Positions 27,363-37,000 of a DNA stretch of 64,000 bases are shown piece by piece. The position numbers and the translations under genes were made by a program. Source of the stretch: Ketobacter sp. MCCC 1A13808 (GTDB lineage: Bacteria > Pseudomonadota > Gammaproteobacteria > Pseudomonadales > Ketobacteraceae); the NCBI RefSeq assembly GCF_009746715.1, contig NZ_VRKW01000011.1:62001-126000 (forward strand), read 5' to 3'. Within the stretch, counting starts at the first letter, position 1; each line of letters begins with the position of its first letter. The notes below the pieces were generated by a model that was not told where the DNA came from, searched no databases, and saw nothing but the letters and a program-made list of their open reading frames with translations.

Positions 27363-28859
27363 ATGGTACTCAGTGAACAACAGACTGAAAAACTAAAACC
27401 CGTTTTGCTATTTGTGCTGGCCACGCTGGGCGCAATAGTAGCCGGGGTCGTTACCTCAAAAGCAGACTTGAAGCTGATACTGCTGTTTGCAGCAGCGCCG
27501 ATTGGCCTCATCTTCGCATTGTATCCGGTTGCACTATTCGGCATCACGATGTTGATCGCGTATGTACTAGCGGGTTTGGCGCAGCTCTATTTTCCATCAT
27601 TGGAGTTAATCCGCTGGGCGGTAATACCCCTTTCATTTATTTTCCTGTTGTACATATTAATTGAGTCGTCAAACCAACCTGCGGGTGTTGATCGTAAAAA
27701 GAGTTACGACACGCTCGGCTTCCTGTTGATTGCGTTTCTGCTAATTAACGTCTTTGCGGCTGTGATCAATCGAACTTCATTGCTTAATATTGCGATTGGT
27801 ATGAAAGGCTACTTTCAACTATGGGGCTTGATGTTTGCTATCGCATTTATGAATTGGGATGAGCGATTGATGCGACGCTGGCTGCCCATGTCCATCTTTT
27901 ACCTGGCATTAATCCAGGTTCCTTTCGCATTGCATCAGTATTTTTTTGTTGCTCCTCTAAGACATTCCATTGCGAAGGGGATTGTGCCTGTTGATATTGT
28001 ATCCGGCACTTTTGGTGGTTCGATTGACGGTGGTGGCGCCAATGCGGTTTTGGCCGTCTTTATGTTTTCAGTCTGGTCCTGTTTGCTGGCGTTGTGGAAG
28101 AAAAGAGGAATCTCAACGGCGGCCACCATACTGATCACTGTAATTGTCTTGTTACCGGTTATGATCAATGAGGCCAAGGTTTCGATCATCTATGCACTTG
28201 TGGTTTTTTTCGTGGTGTTCCGGAAAGGCATATTGACCAATTCTGCCCGTTTTCTCGGTGTCACGGTGCTGGTTTTTATCACTGTGGCGGGCCTGTTTTA
28301 TACCTACGTACAACATGCACCCGAGGGCAAGGTGTCATCCTGGTCCGAACTGATTGTCTACACGGTAGAGTATAATATTTCGAAGGATGAAGCGACGGAC
28401 GGCAAATTAACCCGCGGTGCCGGTATCGAACTGTGGGCGGAAGACCACGGCTCCATTGCCAACACCGCTTTTGGGTATGGTGTCGGGGCGACGCGTGTGG
28501 ATTCGCGTAATAATCTGGCTATTAAATTGGGGATAAAAGACCCTCGGAGCTACGGTGTAGGTAATCTGGCAGCAATGGCTGTGTTGTGGGAATCGGGCGT
28601 GATTGGATTTTTAATCCTAAATGCCATCTTTGTGGTTGCGTTTACTCATGCTGGCCGGTTAGAACATAGATTTTCTCATGACAGCTGGCTATCGGGTATC
28701 TTTCTTGGTATTCAGGGAGCCATAGTCATTCTCTATATCAGTATGTGGCATAAGAACTTTTTTGTGTTTCACATTGGGTATCAAAATATCTTAGTAACCA
28801 TTTTTGGATTTCTTATTTATTGGTACAAGCGTGGAATGCCGGTGGCAGAGTCTAAATAG
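27363..28859 (+). CDS. Wzy-like polysaccharide polymerase
   Basis: The 498-residue protein has about ten to twelve membrane segments and a large periplasmic loop between about residues 315 and 400 that contains the GYGVGATRVDSR stretch, as in O-antigen ligase/polymerase (Wzy_C-like) proteins. It should polymerise flipped repeat units in the periplasm. Sequence conservation in this family is weak, so the call rests on topology and on its position between glycosyltransferase genes. A ggggtg lies before the ATG. Confidence 0.8.
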   Translation: MVLSEQQTEKLKPVLLFVLATLGAIVAGVVTSKADLKLILLFAAAPIGLIFALYPVALFGITMLIAYVLAGLAQLYFPSLELIRWAVIPLSFIFLLYILIESSNQPAGVDRKKSYDTLGFLLIAFLLINVFAAVINRTSLLNIAIGMKGYFQLWGLMFAIAFMNWDERLMRRWLPMSIFYLALIQVPFALHQYFFVAPLRHSIAKGIVPVDIVSGTFGGSIDGGGANAVLAVFMFSVWSCLLALWKKRGISTAATILITVIVLLPVMINEAKVSIIYALVVFFVVFRKGILTNSARFLGVTVLVFITVAGLFYTYVQHAPEGKVSSWSELIVYTVEYNISKDEATDGKLTRGAGIELWAEDHGSIANTAFGYGVGATRVDSRNNLAIKLGIKDPRSYGVGNLAAMAVLWESGVIGFLILNAIFVVAFTHAGRLEHRFSHDSWLSGIFLGIQGAIVILYISMWHKNFFVFHIGYQNILVTIFGFLIYWYKRGMPVAESK

Positions 28860-28876
28860 TTAAAGGAAGTTTAGAA

Positions 28877-30121
28877 GTGGTAGAAAAAAAGATAGATGAG
28901 AAGGGGCATGATCTGAATTACCTGTTTCTTCTTAGAGAGCCTTTCCCTCCGTTCCGCCCCGATACTGTCATTCTATTTGCCGATGAACTGAAACGCAGGG
29001 GTCACCATATTGATTGGATGTTTCAGTCTAAAGAACCTATTCCGGCCTCCTATCATACCACCTGGGATGGCGGAAAAGCCTGGGTTACCGCCACCGACAG
29101 GCGCTCAGGCATGTTCGGGAAAATTCAAAAACATCTGCTTGGTTTGTGGATGGATCTTACGATTATTACCAGGGCAAAAACGCGAAAATACGATTTCATT
29201 CAGGTGAGGGATCGATTTTTTGGTGCGCTCACGGGGCTGGTCGCGGCCAGGCTGTCTGGTTGTAAGTTTTACTTTTGGTTGTCATTTCCTTTTCCTGAAA
29301 TGTATGCCTATCGTATTGAAGATGGTGAATCCGATTTTCCGGTGCTTGACCGCTTTCGCAGTGTCGCGTTGAAAGTGATTCTTTATAAAATAATTATGCC
29401 CTCTGCTGATTTTGTTTTCGTGCAAAGTGACCAGATGAAAAAAGACGTGGTCGCCAACGGTGTTGACGCCAACAAGATATTGCCGGTCCCTATGGGAATC
29501 TCCCTGGCCAAACTGACAGAATGGTCCAAGTTACAACTGGAGCCGGTGAAAGAAGACAGCCCGGTAGTGCTTTATTTAGGAACGTTGGTACGGGATCGTA
29601 AGCTGGATTTTTTAATCCGGGTTCATGGTTATGTAATGGAACAGGTTCCCAACGCCAAGTTGTATCTTGTTGGTGGAGGGCAGTGCAAAGAAGATGAGCA
29701 ACTGTTGTTGGACGAAGCAACCAGGCTTGGCATTCTGGATTCGATTGTATTTACAGGGTTTTTGCCGATGGAGCAGGCTTGGCAATTCCTCAGCCGGGCG
29801 AATGTCTGCGTGTCGCCTTTTTATCCGACCCCTATTCTGAACTCAACTTCGCCGACCAAGCTGGTGGAGTATATGGCGTTCGGAAAGCCGGTTGTGGCAA
29901 ATAATCACCCGGACCAAATTCAAGTTATAGAAAACAGTCAGGCGGGCTATTGTGTCTCCTGGGATGAAAAAGAATTTGCAGACGCCATCATTGCCATTCT
30001 GAACAATCCAGAAGAGGCCGGGAAGATGGGAGAAAGAGGGCGACGCTACGTTGAGAAAAATCGCGCTTACCACTCGATTGCTGAACAGCTTGACGAAGTC
30101 TACAGGGGCCTATGCCAGTAG
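28877..30121 (+). CDS. GT4-family glycosyltransferase
   Basis: The 414-residue GT-B protein starts at a GTG with aaaggaag eight bases upstream. The C-terminal donor domain shows VVLYLGTLVRDRKLDFLIR, YLVGGGQCKED, the SPFYPTPILNSTSPTKLVEYMAFG acceptor/donor site region (split here only for naming) and GKPVVANN. It is the third and last glycosyltransferase of the biosynthesis operon, which ends at the bidirectional terminator just downstream. Donor and linkage are unknown. Confidence 0.9.
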   Translation: MVEKKIDEKGHDLNYLFLLREPFPPFRPDTVILFADELKRRGHHIDWMFQSKEPIPASYHTTWDGGKAWVTATDRRSGMFGKIQKHLLGLWMDLTIITRAKTRKYDFIQVRDRFFGALTGLVAARLSGCKFYFWLSFPFPEMYAYRIEDGESDFPVLDRFRSVALKVILYKIIMPSADFVFVQSDQMKKDVVANGVDANKILPVPMGISLAKLTEWSKLQLEPVKEDSPVVLYLGTLVRDRKLDFLIRVHGYVMEQVPNAKLYLVGGGQCKEDEQLLLDEATRLGILDSIVFTGFLPMEQAWQFLSRANVCVSPFYPTPILNSTSPTKLVEYMAFGKPVVANNHPDQIQVIENSQAGYCVSWDEKEFADAIIAILNNPEEAGKMGERGRRYVEKNRAYHSIAEQLDEVYRGLCQ

Positions 30122-30168
30122 TCGTGCCAGTCTAGGTTGGCAGTGGTTGCTCACTACGATTGCAATAT

Positions 30169-30197
30169 AAAAAAAGCGCCGCAAGGGCGCTTTTTTT
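30169..30197. terminator. Bidirectional Rho-independent terminator
   Basis: The stem aagcgcc/ggcgctt has a five-base loop, a long A-run before it and T7 after it. It lies between convergent genes and can end transcription from both sides. Confidence 0.92.
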
Positions 30198-30227
30198 ATG
30201 AGAAACCGGATTGGTGATTTCCGGTTT

Positions 30228-33200
30228 TTACTGACACGCTCCCAGATCGCTTAAATTGAACGGGCCTTCGACAGGTTGCTTGTTTTCACCCACATAAACT
30301 TGTGAACCAAAGGGCAAGTCCAGAATGTCGAGACAGGTATCGCTTGTTGCGGGGAATTGGACATCAACTCCGTCAACGCCGCCATTACCCACATACAGGG
30401 TGAAATCGACCTCGTTATCATTGGGCACCGAATCCACGATATCGTTGGTTTCAAGCTGATTTCCTGATGCCACCACAAACTCACTGGCGCTTAGTAATCC
30501 GCTATACGGTGCCCAGTTGAGTCCGCCAGCGACCGCACGGATATACCAGCTTTCATTTGCATCGTCTGCAGAACAATCCTGCCACACGTATAAGCCGGGT
30601 TCCGATTTATTATCATAGGACGGTTCGCCACATTGGGGCGGAATAACCTGCCCGACGCACTGTTCCAGGGTAGTAAGATTAACCGGGTTGGTTAACGCCT
30701 TGCGTGACCGCCCCAAATAAACCGGTAAGCCGTTAGTGGTTGAGCTGAAACAGGCATTTTCGGTTGCTACGAAGTCAATACCATCCTGTGCGTTATTCCA
30801 TACTTTGAGCAGATACTCCAAGGCGTCAGGATCACTTGTATCGATCACATCGCTGGGTTCGATGCTGTAGCCGGAATAATTAATCCCGCCATCCGATTGT
30901 ATGTGGCCGGTATAGCTGACGCCCGAGGAATCGCCGCCACCGGTGACACGCAAGTGCCATTCGTCACTGCCATCACAGGAGTTCCAAATAAAGACGCCTT
31001 GTTCCGTTTTACTGTCATAGTCCGGCTCGTAGCAGGAATCGGAAATAGAACCGCCGCCGCCATTGCCGCCACCATTGTTCCCACCGCCACTGGAATCCGG
31101 CTCGCAGGTTGAAAGCTTAATTAAATCGAAAGGCGCTTTTATGCGTTTATGGCTGTCACCGACAATGATGTTGGGGATATCCTGGTTGGTGAAATCAAGA
31201 CAGGATGTGGTTTGGCTGCCCGTATACAGGTTTATCCCTTTTTCACTTTTGACTTTATTCTGAACTGCGATATCAAAACTAAGCGCATTTCCGGAATTGA
31301 TAAACAAAATGTCGTCGCCAGCGAGCGATACACCATTGGCGTATTGGAAAGCATCATCACCGTAGATGGCACCGGTGGAGGCGAGTGGGTATGCACTGTG
31401 ATTGCCACTGTAAAAACGTAATCGCCACTCATTGCTGCGGCCACAGTCTTTCCACATTGTGATGGCGGGTCCATAGGTTTTGGTATAGACAGGTTCACCG
31501 CACTCGTCGCCTGGATTTACCACTGTTTGTTCCTCGGGCCCGAGTGTTACAGGTGAAATGTTGCCGCCCTCAGTGGCTTGATAGAGTGCATTTGCGGGTA
31601 CATTGGAATGGGTATCTACTTCACCTGATGGCCATTTGATGGTGATATCGACCGTGTTATTGGAAGCCAATCCGAAATGGATTCGTTGTGAATTTTGCGA
31701 CCAGCGATGATAGCCACCGTTCTGTTCACGCAGTTGTGTGACCCCGCCGGCGGTAGCATAAACCATAGCCCCGACACCGTCCCGGTTAGAGGAGACACCC
31801 TCTAAATCAATTTCAATCCATTTGTTGCTGTTACCCTTATTTCTCAAAAGACTATAAGGTCCGCCGCTACCCACTGGGTAATAAAGAAGGCCGTTGGTTG
31901 CCGCCACATCCATAAACCCATCGACGTCGTAGTCTGCGACCGCGACACTTTCCGCAACGCCATATTCCAGACCCGCACCCACAGGCCCTTCTCCACCGTG
32001 AGACAACACTTCGACAAAGGTACCGTCACCTTGGTTATCGAAGTAGCGGTTAGCAAGGTTGTTCACCCCCTGTCGGCAGGCCATGTAAACATCCAGATCC
32101 ATATCGTTATCGAAATCCGCCGCCACACCGCTGACACAGCTTTTTGCGCGACTGATACCGGTGGTGTGATCAATAGAAAAGCCGGAATCCCCGTTAACCA
32201 GGTGGAACACCGGGGTGGGCATTTCTCCGCTTTTTATATCGATCAGTTCAGGCTCACTAATCAGGCTCTCGCTACGCGCCTGCACATAGGCCTGATCCGG
32301 AGAACCTCGGGTCACTGTCCATTTGCCGGTACGCGATGAATAGGAAATTCTGACCCCCCCTGGCGATGCGCTGGTGGGTCCGTTGGTGTCGAGCACTACC
32401 ACCTTCGACTCGGTTTCAACGCCCATCGGGTCATGGTCGACAGTGAACGTGACCTGTCCTTCGGCGGTAAAACTGAATCCGGTAGAAGATCCCCCTCGCA
32501 TCCAGCCATCAATGCCGTGGTCACTCACCCTGGCTGCGCCCGAACCCCGCAGAGCCCCCCGCATCAGAATGAAGTCGGATTTCAGGTCGTTATTGAAATC
32601 GCCGGTCACCGAGTCGATGACGTTGCCGACTTCCGGTACCCGGTTATTGAGTCGATAAAAACTCGAGAAATAACCTCGGGAATAATCGTAGATCTGTTGA
32701 GGAAAAACACCCTGGCGACCGCAGATATAGTCGAGGTGGCCGTCATTGTTAACGTCTGTCAGCTGCCCGTAATCACCGTGTCCGGAGCAGCGGTTTAAGT
32801 CGTCCAGGGAATAGCGAAAGCGCCATGAGCTGCGCTTCATTAATGTGGATCCCCCGCTGCTTATTTGGTGAACATCAAGCAAGCCGTCGTTGTTATAATC
32901 GAACCAGATTGCCATACGCGCCGTCTCGTCGTAATCCAGATTCGCTGAGCTGGCCTGTTCCACATACTTACCACCGGACTCTTGCCGATTCATCAGTAAT
33001 TGCGCCGGACCTGAGCCGCTGACCGCGATCAGCATATCCTGGTCACCATCATTATCAACATCGGCGCTGGTGGCAGCGTGCTTATCCTCGTAGGTCTTTT
33101 TCATCCAAATCTGGTTTGGATCATACTCATTAGCGACATCTTCGAAGGTCCCTCTACCTGTGTTTCGGTAAACCTGGGGATAGTCTCGGTGGCCCTGAAT

Positions 33201-33371
33201 AAATAGATCCGGTCTGCGATCAGCGTTTATGTCGGTCCAGGTTAAACCCCAAGATTCAACATAACCGTCTAATCCGGCTGCTTTGGATTGATCCTGAAAT
33301 GAGATGGGTGCGGCCGCAACCAGTGTGCTGGAACAGCAAAGCCCCAATAAGAATACAGAACGAGTAAACAT
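30228..33371 (-). CDS. Secreted CRTAC1-like protein with three CGxP modules
   Basis: The 1047-residue product has a signal peptide (MFTRSVFLLGLCCSSTLVAAA). FG-GAP/VCBS-type repeats follow with acidic calcium-loop motifs (DVDNDGDQD, FDNDMDLD, DYDVDGFMD), then an ASPIC/UnbV domain near residues 520-607. The tail has three cysteine modules, residues 623-756, 779-905 and 913-1047; the first two are joined by a linker rich in Gly and Asn (SSGGGNNGGGNGGGG). No Calx-beta domain is present, unlike the paralogue at 13997-18607. It is read opposite to most neighbours and shares a divergent promoter region with the sulfatase gene, suggesting joint control. Confidence 0.88.
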   Translation of the reverse strand: MFTRSVFLLGLCCSSTLVAAAPISFQDQSKAAGLDGYVESWGLTWTDINADRRPDLFIQGHRDYPQVYRNTGRGTFEDVANEYDPNQIWMKKTYEDKHAATSADVDNDGDQDMLIAVSGSGPAQLLMNRQESGGKYVEQASSANLDYDETARMAIWFDYNNDGLLDVHQISSGGSTLMKRSSWRFRYSLDDLNRCSGHGDYGQLTDVNNDGHLDYICGRQGVFPQQIYDYSRGYFSSFYRLNNRVPEVGNVIDSVTGDFNNDLKSDFILMRGALRGSGAARVSDHGIDGWMRGGSSTGFSFTAEGQVTFTVDHDPMGVETESKVVVLDTNGPTSASPGGVRISYSSRTGKWTVTRGSPDQAYVQARSESLISEPELIDIKSGEMPTPVFHLVNGDSGFSIDHTTGISRAKSCVSGVAADFDNDMDLDVYMACRQGVNNLANRYFDNQGDGTFVEVLSHGGEGPVGAGLEYGVAESVAVADYDVDGFMDVAATNGLLYYPVGSGGPYSLLRNKGNSNKWIEIDLEGVSSNRDGVGAMVYATAGGVTQLREQNGGYHRWSQNSQRIHFGLASNNTVDITIKWPSGEVDTHSNVPANALYQATEGGNISPVTLGPEEQTVVNPGDECGEPVYTKTYGPAITMWKDCGRSNEWRLRFYSGNHSAYPLASTGAIYGDDAFQYANGVSLAGDDILFINSGNALSFDIAVQNKVKSEKGINLYTGSQTTSCLDFTNQDIPNIIVGDSHKRIKAPFDLIKLSTCEPDSSGGGNNGGGNGGGGSISDSCYEPDYDSKTEQGVFIWNSCDGSDEWHLRVTGGGDSSGVSYTGHIQSDGGINYSGYSIEPSDVIDTSDPDALEYLLKVWNNAQDGIDFVATENACFSSTTNGLPVYLGRSRKALTNPVNLTTLEQCVGQVIPPQCGEPSYDNKSEPGLYVWQDCSADDANESWYIRAVAGGLNWAPYSGLLSASEFVVASGNQLETNDIVDSVPNDNEVDFTLYVGNGGVDGVDVQFPATSDTCLDILDLPFGSQVYVGENKQPVEGPFNLSDLGACQ
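30231..30635 (-). repeat. CGxP module, copy 8 of 11
   Basis: 135 residues at the C-terminus of the three-module protein. Cysteines: QCGEP, VWQDC, DTCL and LGAC. Confidence 0.85.
30657..31037 (-). repeat. CGxP module, copy 7 of 11
   Basis: 127 residues, the shortest copy. The opening reads SCYEP instead of CGxP. Other cysteines: IWNSC, NACF and LEQC. Confidence 0.83.
31104..31505 (-). repeat. CGxP module, copy 6 of 11
   Basis: 134 residues, the most divergent copy: the DGF motif is replaced by KGINLY. The four cysteines (ECGEP, MWKDC, TSCL, LSTC) are kept. Confidence 0.8.
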
Positions 33372-34087
33372 AGAATTCTCTCTTAATCCCTTAAAGTTAA
33401 AATTGCATGGAGCACAGCCTGCAAGCCATCTTTATGATTGGCTCAGTGGGTGTAACTCACGCCCGGCACACAGCGCAGCAAATCAAGCTGTATCCCTTAC
33501 ACGATCGAAATCTGCGACCCCTAAATTTTGCGTTGGGGGGTTAGTCCGTTGTTCGCCAGGTTTCGGTGTATTTGAGTGTCGTGATGTTTGACAGAGATGA
33601 GATGGGCAAAGCCTTTGCCGGATAAGCAAAAAACGCAGCAGCGAACCCAAGTTCGATTGGTGTTTGCATGTGGTGTATCCCCCCTTTTTAAAACCCCAAA
33701 ACTAGTTCTTTTAATTCACGTCGGAAAGTGCCCATTGTATAACCGAATAAGCAACAATAGATGACAGGTTATTGTATTAAAAACGTAACTGGTTAACATT
33801 TTGCGCCGCAATTAGGTTTTTTATTAGACAGTTCGGATGCGAGATAGGTAATATGCAGCCAATACTGCGTTGATTCCGATGTAATCATGCGCAAGTAACG
33901 GCCTGGCAATTCCTTACTGAATTAAATCCGAAGCGTTTAATTTAACAACTTCAGTAATTTGAGCGCTCCGGGCCGAATATAGATAGATTTCCCGCTTTTC
34001 CTTTTCTCCATATGGCGTCTATAACTTGATTGGAAAATAAGGAATTCTGAAACCGCATTTTGGGTAAAGCTGACAGGGGCACAGGTA
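33372..34087. other. Divergent intergenic region between module proteins
   Basis: 716 bases without a supported gene, separating the three-module protein (leftward) from the sulfatase fusion (rightward). It is A+T-rich in its middle (about 33670-33850), where promoters for both genes are likely. No strong palindrome or riboswitch pattern was seen. Confidence 0.6.
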
Positions 34088-37000
34088 GTGAATCATATCG
34101 TTGGGTTGGCACGAATGGCAGTGGGCAGGAACCTCGTTTATTCCTTATTGGTTTTAGCCTTTTTTTCTGGTTCATCCTATGCGGACATCGTTTGTGGTGA
34201 GCCGAATTGGGACCGGAATTCCGATTCAGGCACTTTTCTGTGGCGCACCTGTGATACCGGGGAGTGGCAGGTGCGGATGGTCGCTGCCGGGCAGACCGGT
34301 GCGCAAACCTACGCGGGCCGGGTGCGCGCTGTACAGCCATTTAGCAATCTGGTACCGATCAGTATCGAATCTAACGACGTGTTTACAGCGCCTTCCGGCG
34401 CTACGCTGGATTTCGCCTTACGCGTAGGTAGTCCTTGGTACGACGGATTCATTTTTAATACGGCGAATGGCGCAGGTGCGTGTTTCGAACTCGAGCCGGG
34501 TACCCCCTCAGGCAGCACTGTATTGGTTGGGCCGGATAGAACGCCGGTTACCGCCCCGTTCGATACCGTGTCTCTGGAGCCATGCGCGCCTGCGCTTTCC
34601 GCCTGCGGGAAGCCGGACACCGATATAAGCGATCAGGGCATTTTCCTGTGGCAGGCGTGTGGCGGAAGTGGCAAATGGAATGTGACCGCGTTAGCCCCCG
34701 AATCAGGGGGTCCGGCCACCTACACCGGGTCTCTGACCACTACCGGCTCACTTGACGATGTGTCAGGCAGCAGCCTTGAAAACGGCGATATTCTCGACAC
34801 CAGTAATCCACAGCTGGTCAGCTTCCGTATGAAAACGGTCTCCCCCTGGTATGATGGCTTTACATTCTCGGTTGATGCTGCGGACAGCACCTGTTTTGAT
34901 ATCGCTTCCCCTGCTGGGGCGCCATTATTCATAGGCGCTTATAAAACGGCGGTGGAATACCCGCTGGAGCTAAACACCCTGGCCAGCTGCGGGGCGGTTC
35001 AGGCGATGATCGATAACGTGACGATCAGCGAAGGCGATGATGTGGCGATCTTCACGGTCTCTTTGTCCGCAGCAGCGTCAGACACCGTTACCGTTGATTA
35101 TAAGACCGCCGGAGACACGGCGACGCCAGGCGCCGATTTCGTTCAGACCAGCGGCACACTGGTTTTTCAGGCGGGTGAGCTTAGCCGTTTGATTGAGGTG
35201 CCCTTGATACAAGACAGTGAGGCAGAGGGCTCGGAAACGTTTTCAGTGGTGCTCTCCAATCCAGTGGGTGTTGCACTGTCGGACGCCACCGCCATAGGCA
35301 CCATCAATGACGACGAGATTTCAGCTTGCGGCAAACCCAGTTTCGATTCCGCCACGACGGAGGCTCTGTTTGTATGGCAGGACTGTGATAGCGGAGAGTG
35401 GAGCATGCAGGTCACCGGCGGCGGTAACAGCAAGGGTGCCACTTATCTGGGGTGGGTCGAGACAGATCAACAGTTGACCAACCTGTCTGAGTATTCTTTT
35501 GAAAGCTCTGATACGCTGGAACTCAACGCCGCGGCGACCCGCCTTCAATATCAGTTAAAGGTCTGGAACAAAGCGCTGGATGGCTTTTCTTTTGAAGTGG
35601 ACCACCGTGCCAGCGCCTGTTTCTCTTCCCTTGCGTCCTCTTCCGGCGCTGGTGCCACGGTCTATCTCGGGGCGGCACAGTATCCGGTAACCACGCCGTT
35701 TGACCTGAACACACTGGGCAAGTGCCAGTCTAACGGGGACGTTAACAAGCCCAATTTTATCGTGATTCTGACGGACGACCAGCGTTTCGATACCTTGTGG
35801 GCGATGCCCATCCTGCAGGAAAAAGTGCAATCCAAAGGCACCACATTTGAGCGCGCTTATGTATCGACGCCGCTTTGCTGCCCCTCACGGGGAGCGTTTT
35901 TTACCGGGTTTTACCCCTACAATACCGGGGTGCTTGGTAACCCGGGTGATAATGGGGGGGCTGCGTTATTCCAGGATGGCAATACGCTGGCGGTTGCCAT
36001 GCAGGAGGGGGGCTATCGCACCCAGTTTGTCGGCAAATACCTCAATGGTTATGCGCCCAAGTACGTGCCACCGGGCTGGTCTAGCTGGACCGCGAATAAC
36101 AGAGGGCCTGCGGGGGATGACTGGAATAGCTTCGACGTTACGCGTGGTTCCAGTGGCAGTTCGTCCTCAGTCGGACAGAGTGTTCACATTGAACAATATG
36201 TGACGAATTTCCACCGGGACGAAGTGTTGTCGTTTCTCGGGCAGGTTGGGCAAGACCCGTTCTTTATTGTTTTGGCGCCTTATGCGCCGCATGCCCCGGC
36301 CACCCCGGATGCCCCGGACACGGCACTTTTCAGTGACTATGTTTACCGTGGCCGCAGTTATCACGAGTCCGACCTCAGTGATAAGCCCTATTGGGTTGCG
36401 AATCCTAACGCCTTTTCCGTGTTGAAAAACCCGGACGATGAATTCCACCGGGATATGTTGAGGTCGTTGCAATCCGTCGACCGCTCCATAGGCGATATCC
36501 ATGACATGCTGGCTCAGTTAGGGAAGCTGGATAACACCGTCATTATTTTTACTTCGGATAATGGTTTTCTCTGGGGCGAACACAGCATTACTGAGAAAGG
36601 CAACGCTTACGAAGAGTCTCTGCTGGTGCCGCTGGTGATGGCGGGTCCGGGAATACCCGTGACGACGGACTCTGAGCATTTGGTCTCTCCCGATCTTGAT
36701 GTGGCCGCGACGGTAATCGATATGGCTGGTATTGACAGGCCTCAGGCAGATGGTCTCAGTCTGACCCCGCTGTTCGGTCAAGGGAATGTGGATTGGCGTG
36801 ATGTCCTCGTGCATCAGAGTTGGGGCCGGCATCCGGGCGCATACGGCGTGTGGTCAGCCATATCGAATGGTCGCTGGAAGTTCATAGATAACCCCAATGG
36901 CGTTACCGATGAGCTATACGATCTGCAAAATGATCCGTTCGAAGAGGAAAACCAAATTAAAAACAGCGCTCATAGCGCGATTAAAAATTCACTTGCCCAG

